Positions 1-4,937 of a DNA stretch of 12,216 nucleotides are shown here, one piece after another. The notes under the pieces were generated by a model. That model was not told the origin of the DNA. It ran no database searches and saw only the letters and a list, made by a program, of their open reading frames with translations. The translations under genes and the position numbers were made by a program. Source of the DNA: Bifidobacteriaceae bacterium (GTDB lineage: Bacteria > Actinomycetota > Actinomycetes > Actinomycetales > WQXJ01); NCBI GenBank assembly GCA_031266115.1, contig JAISBQ010000313.1, forward strand, positions 1-12,216, given 5' to 3'. How positions within the stretch are numbered: position 1 is the first letter of the stretch; the number at the start of each line of letters is the position of its first letter.

Positions 1-28
1 TGAACCCTGCTGGGTCTTGTGGAGACTC
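1..28 (+). repeat. Left terminal inverted repeat of the IS3 element (3' side of orfB)
   Basis: This end matches the reverse complement of 1311-1338 at 23 of 28 positions by eye, with mismatches at positions 5, 7, 8, 9 and 16. It starts with the TGA common at IS3 ends. The repeat begins at the first base of the window, so this edge coincides with the insertion junction. Confidence 0.88.
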
Positions 29-31
29 GTG

Positions 32-964
32 TTAGGTCGAGTCGGCCTGGTGGCTGACTCGTGTGTGATGGTACTCCTGTTCGTGTTCGTCTGGTGGCCG
101 GTACCCGATGGATGAGTGGAGGCGTGTGGTGTTGTACCAGTGAACCCATCGGGCGGTGGCGTATTCCACGTGGCGCATGTCTTGCCAGTGGGCACGGTCC
201 CGGTCGATCAACTCTGTCTTATACAATCCGATTGTGGATTCCATGACGGCGTTGTCTAAAGCATCACCGACGGTCCCGATGGACCCGAGCATCCCTAGGT
301 CTTCTAGATCGGTGAGGAACATCACGGCGGTGTATTGGCTTCCCGCGTCGGAATGGTGTACTATTCCTGTCGACCGGAATTCGGGGTCGCGTCTGCCTCT
401 AACGGATACGGCTTGACGTAGTGCCCTAACGACGAATCCTGTTTCCTTGGATTCAGATATTGTCCACCCGAGGATTTTCCGGGAGAACACGTCGGTCACG
501 AATGCGACATAGCAGAATCCGTGGTCGGTCCACACATACGTGAAGTCCGCGATCCACCACAGGTTCGGGCGCCCTGGTGTGTCCCACGCCCGATGGCACC
601 GGTCCGGGTGCCGGGTGGGGCCCTTGCCCGCCACCGTGGTCTTGGTGCGTCGTTTGCCTCGTACGATGCCTGCCAGGCCCGCCAGGCGCATCAGCCTGGC
701 CACATGGTCCCGGCCGACCTGGAAGCCGCCACGAGCCGCCAGGTGCCACATCTTCACTGCCCCGTAGCACGCGTAGTTCGCTTCCCAGGAATCGATGATC
801 CAGTTGATCAGATATGCGTCATCCAGATCTCGTCGTGACAGGCCGCGGGCATGATAGGCGTAGTACACCGACGGGGCGAACGGCCACAACGTGTCCGACA
901 GGACCTGGCAGATCGGGGCGACCCCAAACTCGGCTTTCGCTTGATCGATATAGTCAACGATCAC
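32..964 (-). CDS. IS3-family transposase OrfB (DDE integrase domain)
   Basis: This is the catalytic half of the transposase, carrying out strand cleavage and joining at the element ends. The 310 residues show an N-terminal HTH_21-like region (about 45-105, with the ACYGAVKMWHLAARGG type motif) and then an rve integrase core. The catalytic triad is visible: D140 in WWIADFTYVW, D206 in HHSDAGSQYT and E242 in DNAVMESTIGLYKTE, with exactly 35 residues between the second Asp and the Glu, as in the IS3 DD(35)E signature. The C-terminal RLHSSIGYRPP motif is also present. The GTG start at 964 overlaps the orfA stop as GTGA, but the frame is open further upstream, so the natural product is probably an OrfAB fusion made by -1 frameshifting, as known for IS3 elements. 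No damage is visible. Confidence 0.95.
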   Translation of the reverse strand: MIVDYIDQAKAEFGVAPICQVLSDTLWPFAPSVYYAYHARGLSRRDLDDAYLINWIIDSWEANYACYGAVKMWHLAARGGFQVGRDHVARLMRLAGLAGIVRGKRRTKTTVAGKGPTRHPDRCHRAWDTPGRPNLWWIADFTYVWTDHGFCYVAFVTDVFSRKILGWTISESKETGFVVRALRQAVSVRGRRDPEFRSTGIVHHSDAGSQYTAVMFLTDLEDLGMLGSIGTVGDALDNAVMESTIGLYKTELIDRDRAHWQDMRHVEYATARWVHWYNTTRLHSSIGYRPPDEHEQEYHHTRVSHQADST

Positions 965-1281
965 GCGAGTCGGCGGTCGACCTCCGCCGAGGCGAAAAAC
1001 GCTGCCGCCGTCTTCAGAATCGCATTCGCCTGACGCAACTGCGAATTCTCCTTCCGCAACCGCTCGACCTGCCCAGCCAAATCCACCGGCCCGGCCGGAA
1101 CTTCCTCCTTCGCCCGCTCACGCTCAATCCAATTCCTCAAAGTTGCCGGATTCACCCCCAGCAACTCCCCGACCCTCCGGCGGGCAGCGGCGTTCGACAC
1201 CCCGACCGCCGCTGCCTCTTCCAGGTACAGTCGGACCGCCCGCGCGCGGGTCTCCTCATCGAACTTCTGTGGTGCTCCCAT
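961..1281 (-). CDS. IS3-family transposase OrfA (HTH DNA-binding subunit)
   Basis: OrfA is the small DNA-binding protein of IS3 elements. It recognises the terminal repeats and forms the N-terminal half of the OrfAB transposase. Its 106 residues contain a HTH_Tnp_1/IS3 fold: the segment from about residue 5 (KFDEETRARAVRLYLE) through GVNPATLRNWIERE is the helix-turn-helix, followed by a coiled-coil-like stretch (about 66-90, with LAGQVERLRKENSQLRQ) used for multimerisation. The C-terminus ILKTAAAFFASAE is typical of the family. The ATG at 1281 is preceded by GGGAGG and GGAG, so a ribosome site is available. Its stop overlaps the orfB GTG by 4 nt. Confidence 0.93.
   Translation of the reverse strand: MGAPQKFDEETRARAVRLYLEEAAAVGVSNAAARRRVGELLGVNPATLRNWIERERAKEEVPAGPVDLAGQVERLRKENSQLRQANAILKTAAAFFASAEVDRRLA
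994..1000 (-). other. Candidate -1 frameshift site between orfA and orfB
   Basis: On the minus strand the orfA codons GCG TTT TTC give the heptamer G TTT TTC. Shifting back one base here enters the orfB frame, which has no stop between this point and the GTG at 964. IS3 elements commonly make OrfAB by -1 slippage on homopolymer runs near the conserved FF codons. The heptamer is not an ideal tandem-slip site, because the P-site would re-pair TTT with GTT. Translational coupling through the GTGA overlap is the alternative. Confidence 0.45.
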
Positions 1282-1310
1282 AACTCCAATCCTCCCAGTG
1301 TGTTAGATCA

Positions 1311-1338
1311 GAGTCTCCACAAAACCCAGGGCGATTCA
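1311..1338 (-). repeat. Right terminal inverted repeat of the IS3 element (promoter side, upstream of orfA)
   Basis: Read on the minus strand it starts TGAATCGCCCTGGG and continues into TTGTGGAGACTC, pairing with the left end at 1-28. It lies 30 bp upstream of the orfA start, the usual place for the end that carries the transposase promoter. Confidence 0.88.
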
Positions 1339-1383
1339 GTGAGGACGACATGGCGCCAACACTCGCTCCACCCGTGCTTTGGA

Positions 1384-1438
1384 GTGCCGAACCAGCGCCA
1401 ACAGGGTCTGCGCACCCGTGTTGGCACGAGTCCGGCAC
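1384..1438. repeat. Nested inverted repeat (hairpin) in the spacer next to the IS element
   Basis: Arms GTGCCG (1384-1389) and GCCAACAGGGT (1397-1407) pair with ACCC (1414-1417), TGTTGGC (1419-1425) and CGGCAC (1433-1438). The two unpaired side segments are both 7 nt, so the whole is symmetrical; a single G at 1418 bulges. The 6-nt apical loop is CTGCGC. No T-run follows on either strand. It could be a structured RNA, a transcription barrier or a protein-binding site; the sequence does not say which. Confidence 0.55.
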
Positions 1439-1521
1439 ACCTCTCGACGATGCCACGCTCAGGCATCCCGCATCACCCCAGGTCAAAGCCCTGGCCTGAG
1501 AGCAGTCAGATCCGGGACCGT

Positions 1522-1572
1522 ACCTAACCCGCGCCAACAGCCCTCCGGATGGTCTGTTGGCGCGGGTTAGGT
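1522..1572. repeat. Perfect 19-bp inverted repeat downstream of tadA
   Basis: The arm ACCTAACCCGCGCCAACAG (1522-1540) is an exact reverse complement of 1554-1572, with a 13-nt loop. It lies 78 bp past the tadA stop and would be transcribed with tadA from the minus strand, so it may act as a terminator of the T-run-less type often proposed in actinobacteria. A two-sided protein-binding site is the other option. It shares the GCGCCAACAG box with the hairpin at 1384-1438; the rest of 1339-1649 shows no gene, tRNA or other signal. Confidence 0.6.
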
Positions 1573-1649
1573 CGCACAACCATGCCTACGACGCCAGAGC
1601 CCCCCGGCCCAGTCCCAACCCCCAACACACCCACCGACGCACCACCGCG

Positions 1650-2147
1650 TCACCGCAGGAGGGCGAAGAACGAGCGCAGCAGGGCCTCGGACTCGCCGGC
1701 GGCCACACCGCCGCGGACATGGGGTCGGTGGTTCATCCGGCGATCCCGCAGCAGGTCCCAGACCGAACCCGCCGCGCCGGCTTTCGGATCCCATGCCCCG
1801 AACACCACGGCGTCCACTCGGGCGGCGATGGCCGCTCCCGCGCACATGGGGCACGGTTCCAAGGTCGTGACCAGTGTGCACCCCTCGAGTCGCCAGGTCC
1901 CCACGGTCTTGGCTGCGCCGCGCAAAGCCACCATTTCCGCATGGGCGGTGGGATCGCCATCGTCCTCACGTCTGTTGCGACCCGAACCCACGACTTCCCC
2001 CAACGCGTCCACCACCACGGCACCGACTGGCACATCGCCGGTGTCCATCGCCGCCCGCGCTTCGATGAGCGCGAGCCGCATCCAGGCATCAAGGTCACCA
2101 TCGGTGGCGCCCCACGGCGACGATGCCGACCCTCGCCCCCCGTTCAC
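1650..2147 (-). CDS. tadA: tRNA-specific adenosine deaminase TadA
   Basis: TadA converts adenosine 34 to inosine in the anticodon of tRNA-Arg(ACG), letting one tRNA read several CGN codons; it is a cytosolic zinc enzyme. The zinc and catalytic motifs of the cytidine/deoxycytidylate deaminase fold are both present: H69-A-E71 in PTAHAEMVAL, and C99/C102 in EPCPMCAGA. The start chosen is GTG at 2147, giving 165 residues, because AAGGA (2154-2158) stands 6 nt before it. A longer frame to 2234 would add 29 residues unlike the family and would overlap the divergent upp gene. ATG at 2081 is a shorter alternative, but it would leave little sequence ahead of the usual MRLALIEAR helix. The C-terminus (LLRSFFALLR) is normal. 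The gene sits tail-first toward the IS element. Confidence 0.93.
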   Translation of the reverse strand: MNGGRGSASSPWGATDGDLDAWMRLALIEARAAMDTGDVPVGAVVVDALGEVVGSGRNRREDDGDPTAHAEMVALRGAAKTVGTWRLEGCTLVTTLEPCPMCAGAAIAARVDAVVFGAWDPKAGAAGSVWDLLRDRRMNHRPHVRGGVAAGESEALLRSFFALLR

Positions 2148-2153
2148 GTCCCG

Positions 2154-2158
2154 TCCTT
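2154..2158 (-). promoter_or_regulatory. Ribosome binding site that fixes the tadA start
   Basis: On the minus strand AAGGA is followed by 6 nt and then GTG (2147-2145). No comparable site stands before the longer ATG at 2234, which lies inside upp. Confidence 0.6.
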
Positions 2159-2183
2159 GTGCGGCGTGCGGCGTGGCACACGG

Positions 2184-2189
2184 TAGGTT
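2184..2189 (+). promoter_or_regulatory. Candidate -10 box of upp (leaderless transcript)
   Basis: TAGGTT fits the actinobacterial TANNNT consensus and ends 6 nt before the ATG of upp, so transcription would begin at or next to the A of the start codon. No Shine-Dalgarno sequence precedes the ATG, which supports leaderless translation. The 48-bp gap between tadA and upp leaves little room for anything else. Confidence 0.45.
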
Positions 2190-2195
2190 CGCACC

Positions 2196-2831
2196 ATGCG
2201 AGTGCACATTGTCGACCATCCCCTTGTCGGCCATAAGTTGACCATCCTGCGTGATGAACGCACCGACTCTCTCACGTTCCGCAACCTCGTCGACGAACTA
2301 GTGACGCTGCTGGCATACGAGGCGACGAGTAGCATCGCCGTCGAACAGCGCGCCATCAGGACCCCCGTCGCGGCAACCACCGGGGTCCACCTCTCGCAGC
2401 CTTCGCCCATCGTGGTGCCGATCCTGCGGGCCGGCCTCGGCATGCTGTCCGGAATGACCCGGCTCTTGCCCACCGCCGAGGTCGGCTTCCTCGGACTCCA
2501 GCGCGACGAAGAAACCCTCCAAGCCATCACCTACGCTAACCGCCTGCCGGACAACCTGGCCGGGCGACAGTGTTTCGTTCTCGATCCCATGCTCGCCACA
2601 GGGGGGACCCTCGTCGCATCCATCGACTATCTCCTGGATCGCGGCGCGCGGGACGTCACCGCAATCTGTCTGCTTGCCGCACCCGAGGGTTTGACCGCCG
2701 TCGAGAAGGCCGTGGGGGACCGCGGCAACGTGCAGATCGTCACCTCAGCGCTCGACGAGCGGCTCAACGAGCGCGGCTACATCGTGCCGGGGCTGGGTGA
2801 TGCCGGCGACAGACTCTACGGGGTGGTGTAG
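2196..2831 (+). CDS. upp: Uracil phosphoribosyltransferase (pyrimidine salvage)
   Basis: This enzyme makes UMP and pyrophosphate from uracil and PRPP, salvaging free uracil in the cytosol. The 211 residues equal the normal bacterial length. The N-terminus MRVHIVDHPLVGHKLTILRD is the standard Upp opening, with R19 and the following residues contributing to PRPP/GTP contacts in the family. PILRAGLGM (75-83) is the conserved substrate loop, VLDPMLATGGTL (128-139) is the PRPP-binding motif, and GYIVPGLGDAGDRLYG (194-209) is the uracil-binding C-terminal loop. All key residues are present. It is divergent from tadA, and its 3' end lies only 20 bp from the end of the convergent vapC gene, with no obvious terminator between them. 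Confidence 0.98.
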   Translation: MRVHIVDHPLVGHKLTILRDERTDSLTFRNLVDELVTLLAYEATSSIAVEQRAIRTPVAATTGVHLSQPSPIVVPILRAGLGMLSGMTRLLPTAEVGFLGLQRDEETLQAITYANRLPDNLAGRQCFVLDPMLATGGTLVASIDYLLDRGARDVTAICLLAAPEGLTAVEKAVGDRGNVQIVTSALDERLNERGYIVPGLGDAGDRLYGVV

Positions 2832-2851
2832 GGCGCGGCGCGCGGCACGTG

Positions 2852-3292
2852 TCATAAGCCGCGGAGGCCGCGCCTGATGGTGGCCGGTTCGAGGTCCACA
2901 CCGATAGTCTCGTAGGTGGCTCGTGCCCGCGCATCCCGCGAGGCAAGGACAGCGCCGTTCTCCTTGGCAGCCAACGCCACAAGCGCGTCGTAGACGCAGC
3001 CGCCGGCGATTCCACTGTCGGACAGCACGCGGTGAATCGACTCCGCCACGGGTTCGGGCAGGGTCAGCACACCGGCGAAGCTCTCGTCGATCAGGCGGCG
3101 GGCCTCGTCGGGAGAGACAGACATACCACCGTGTAGGCGGGTGAGCACCGAATAGGTCTCAGCCGCCGCATGACCCGACAAGTGCAGCGTCTTGCCGCGA
3201 GCCCAATCTCGAACATAGGTGTGGTCCGGGTGGCCTTGGGCCAGGAGTGCCACAGCAAGAGATGTGTCGACACCGACCGGTCGGCACGTCAT
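2852..3292 (-). CDS. vapC: PIN-domain ribonuclease toxin, VapC type
   Basis: This is a probable toxin of a type II toxin-antitoxin pair: a Mg-dependent endoribonuclease that in the VapC family cleaves tRNA or rRNA. The 146 residues are a single PIN domain. The four acidic active-site residues can be placed at D9 (VGVDTSLAV), E45 (AAETYSVLTRL), D102 (VYDALVALAA) and D120 (ASRDARARATYE), in the usual spacing. The ATG overlaps the stop of the upstream antitoxin as ATGA, so translation is coupled and antitoxin is made first. It converges on upp with a 20-bp gap. The RNA target cannot be read from the sequence. No inactivating change is visible. Confidence 0.92.
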   Translation of the reverse strand: MTCRPVGVDTSLAVALLAQGHPDHTYVRDWARGKTLHLSGHAAAETYSVLTRLHGGMSVSPDEARRLIDESFAGVLTLPEPVAESIHRVLSDSGIAGGCVYDALVALAAKENGAVLASRDARARATYETIGVDLEPATIRRGLRGL

Positions 3293-3525
3293 CGTCGACC
3301 GGAATCGATGAGCGCGAACAGGACATCGTCATCGACTACGGTGTCGGCACTGATGACCAAGCGTCCGTCCTCGCGCACCAGCCTCGCCGCCCTCCCACCG
3401 GGCGTGATTTGAACGCCCGATCCATACGCAGAGATGTCCACCTCACTGCCAGGTGACAGCCCCAACGATGTGCGAAGGGCCTTCGGGATGAGCACGCGCC
3501 CAGCAGGATCAATCACGACCTTCAT
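3289..3525 (-). CDS. vapB: AbrB/SpoVT-domain antitoxin, VapB type
   Basis: This is the labile antitoxin partner of the PIN toxin and probably a repressor of its own promoter. The 78 residues begin with a swapped-hairpin AbrB domain: MKVVIDPAGRVLIPKALRTSLGLSPGSEVDI has the family pattern of a short strand, a GR turn, IPK, and then the LGL-PG-EV core (about residues 1-35). The C-terminal half (about 45-78, ending DDDVLFALIDSGRR) is acidic and would wrap over the toxin. The ATG at 3525 is 6 nt from a -10-like box and has no clear Shine-Dalgarno sequence, so the message may be leaderless. Order antitoxin-toxin with a 4-nt overlap is the classic arrangement. Confidence 0.92.
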   Translation of the reverse strand: MKVVIDPAGRVLIPKALRTSLGLSPGSEVDISAYGSGVQITPGGRAARLVREDGRLVISADTVVDDDVLFALIDSGRR

Positions 3526-3531
3526 GGGAAA

Positions 3532-3547
3532 ACCTTACCAGTCGACT
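3532..3547 (-). promoter_or_regulatory. Candidate vapBC promoter and operator
   Basis: On the minus strand TAAGGT (3537-3532) fits TANNNT and ends 6 nt before the vapB ATG, the same geometry as at upp. Just upstream is the perfect 8-bp palindrome AGTCGACT (3540-3547), a plausible half of an autoregulatory operator. No clear -35 box is seen. Confidence 0.4.
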
Positions 3548-3716
3548 CCCACCTGCACCTCCGCGCGCGGATAGCACCGTGGCGGGCGTCGGCATGGCCA
3601 ACGCATCTCGACACGCAGGCCGTCAATCTGGTGCCCCTAGCGCATGACGTCACATCATCCAACACCCCTGTGTCTCTGCGTCCAGGTGACGAGGAGGCAA
3701 TAGTGCCAAGGGGAGT

Positions 3717-3767
3717 GTCGGAAACGTACCGAAAACGCGTCGCAACAAGTTTCGGTACGTTTCCGAC
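3717..3767. repeat. 51-nt palindromic element, copy 1
   Basis: The 18-nt arm GTCGGAAACGTACCGAAA (3717-3734) is perfectly complementary to 3750-3767; the 15-nt loop contains ACGCGTCG. It is nearly identical to copy 2 at 3853-3903 (46 of 51 positions by eye), including the loop core. Being non-coding, symmetrical and duplicated suggests a REP-like extragenic element, a small non-autonomous mobile unit, or a pair of strong protein-binding sites. Confidence 0.85.
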
Positions 3768-3852
3768 CATTCACGTCGCTTGCCCACCAGACCCGCTCGA
3801 GTGTTCACGCAGGTCACACGGTTGCCACCAGACCGAAGGCCACGGTCCTCGC

Positions 3853-3903
3853 GTCGGAAACGTACCGAACACGCGTCGAGACAAATGTCGGTACGTTTCC
3901 GAC
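3853..3903. repeat. 51-nt palindromic element, copy 2
   Basis: The 16-nt arm GTCGGAAACGTACCGA (3853-3868) pairs perfectly with 3888-3903; the 19-nt loop again contains ACGCGTCG. It lies 136 bp downstream of copy 1 in the same orientation. Peptides read across the two copies in a fixed orientation fall in different frames, so conservation is at the DNA or RNA level, not protein. Confidence 0.85.
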
Positions 3904-3948
3904 CAGTCCACACTGCCGAGGCCAGGCAGCCGGCGCTTCGGCGGTGAG

Positions 3949-4514
3949 ATGACCGAGAGGACCGATGGGCTCACCCGAGACGAGGAGGTCGGGGCTATGA
4001 CCACGAATCCGACACCGACAATGCCGGGGCGTTGACAGCAGCACCGCGCTGGCCGATCAGTATCTGAGTGATGGCCGCGACGTTACCTCCACGCAGCCCT
4101 ACGCGTGGGATGGGTCGGCCTGGGCTTTGGCGGACTTGGAGGTGGGCGGAGTTGAGCGGTTGCTGGTCTCCCGCGCGCACCACTTGTTCGCCCAGCAGGC
4201 CTACGCCGCCCAGGACACTCCGCTGCGGGCCATAGTCGAGGCCCAGAGACGTGCGCCGTTCGCGCGTCCCCATTCGACATGTTGGCGGACGATGCCGGCA
4301 CCATCATGCCCGCGACCGCGTGGACCGAGCGGCGGTCGCCTCCCTGCCTCAGGTCGACCGCCTGTTCCCCGCCCAGGCGAGCAGGAAAGGTGTGATGGTC
4401 CCCTTCACCGCCGCTCTCGAAACGCCGGGCGATGCCGTCGACGATCTGGGCCTGACCCCGACCCGGACGCTTGCTCACACCTTCCCCACAGGCCGGCAAT
4501 GGAGGGGGCAATGA
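3949..4514 (+). pseudogene. Probable decayed coding sequence of unknown family
   Basis: I do not recognise the family. Coding-like sequence hops between frames. An ATG at 3949 (or 3997, behind GAGGAGGT) opens a short frame that stops at 4035. Dropping one base in the GGGG at 4027-4030 joins it to a second frame (about 4031-4260, ...STALADQYLSDGRDVTST..., ...ADLEVGGVERLLVSRAHH...) that has no stop and about 80% G or C at third positions by my count. A further one-base shift leads to a third frame (about 4330-4514, ...ASLPQVDRLFPAQASRKG...) that also has coding-like third positions. This suggests one ancestral gene with two single-base changes. Sequencing error or chance open frames in GC-rich DNA remain possible. 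Confidence 0.35.
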
Positions 4515-4846
4515 AGCGGATGGCGTTGTCGACCCAGGAAAGGCGTGTGGGATGGCTGATCGCTGGCGTCTCATGGCCGCTATCTCGGCATTCACCCTCG
4601 TGAGCTGCGCCGACGATGGCGTCGCTTCCCTCGGTGGAGCAGGCACCCGCGCCCAGAGCCGCCGGGCCGAGGCCATGGCCGCCTGCGCTGTCGATGCGGT
4701 GATTCCAGCCACGCTGATGCCTCGCGGACACCGGATATGCCGAGCCCGGGTACCAGGCGAACCCGGGTGACGAACTCGTGCGCAAGCAGGTGGCGATGGA
4801 GGCTGGCACGCGGCGGGCGCACGGGACAGCGGCTACCCCGCCGTAG
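4511..4846 (+). pseudogene. Possible second decayed gene, perhaps a small membrane protein
   Basis: An ATG at 4511 overlaps the stop of the preceding decayed frame as ATGA and has GGAGG (4501-4505) 5 nt upstream, which is how a following operon gene would begin. The frame reads MKRMALSTQERRVGWLIAG and stops at 4603. Another frame carries on with a hydrophobic LMAAISAFTLVS stretch and then an Ala/Arg-rich segment to about 4720, and a third (GYAEPGYQANPGDELVRKQV) runs to the TAG at 4844-4846. Joined, they would resemble an N-terminal membrane segment followed by a soluble tail. No family is recognised and the reconstruction is speculative. Confidence 0.25.
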
Positions 4847-4906
4847 CGGACTCCGATCCACCGGTCGCCGGCAACGACCATTAGCGGGATCGGTAGCTCC
4901 TCGGGA

Positions 4907-4935
4907 CCCCACCGATGCCACCTATTCAGGTGGGG
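4907..4935 (-). terminator. Possible terminator of the dehydrogenase-hydrolase-NHL operon
   Basis: Just past the stop of the NHL gene, CCCCACC (4907-4913) can pair with GGTGGGG (4929-4935). The inner CCACCT (4918-4923) and AGGTGG (4928-4933) form a competing shorter hairpin with a 4-nt loop. No T-run follows on the minus strand, so intrinsic termination is not assured. Position at the end of the operon is the main argument. Confidence 0.35.
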
Positions 4936-4937
4936 CC

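Larger units (their letters stand above)
1..1338 (-). mobile_element. Complete IS3-family insertion sequence (1338 bp)
   Basis: The element is bounded by imperfect 28-bp terminal inverted repeats at 1-28 and 1311-1338, both starting TGAA and sharing the inner block TTGTGGAGACTC. Between them lie the two overlapping frames typical of IS3 elements: orfA (HTH plus leucine-zipper-like region) and orfB (DDE integrase domain). Length, organisation and ends all agree with the family. Both frames look intact, so the copy may be active. IS3 elements usually duplicate about 3 bp at the target; the right flank begins GTG (1339-1341), but the left flank lies outside the window, so the duplication cannot be checked. 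The A+T content is visibly higher than in the neighbouring genes, which fits recent arrival. Confidence 0.93.
3548..3948. other. Intergenic stretch without a supported gene, containing two palindromic elements
   Basis: No frame here has the length and codon use of a gene. A plus-strand reading frame from about 3703 follows a GAGGAGG sequence, but it passes straight through both 51-nt palindromes and has no family-like sequence. The contents are the palindromes at 3717-3767 and 3853-3903 and a 10-nt direct repeat CCACCAGACC at 3784-3793 and 3825-3834 between them. Confidence 0.5.

Noticed and set aside
1339..1649. A tRNA gene downstream of tadA
   Set aside because: I looked for T-loop and anticodon-stem patterns on both strands, because tRNA-Ser genes can lie near tadA in actinobacteria, and found none.
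3645..3652. Perfect palindrome TGACGTCA
   Set aside because: An isolated 8-bp palindrome with no promoter or gene next to it is expected by chance at this scale.
3631..4035. 134-codon plus-strand open frame through both palindromes
   Set aside because: Although GAGGAGG precedes a GTG near 3703, the frame crosses two palindromes that are conserved as DNA, in different frames, so it is not a credible protein.
4083..4712. 209-codon minus-strand open frame
   Set aside because: Composition is Pro/Ala/Arg-rich and shadow-like; the plus strand has the better third-position pattern here.
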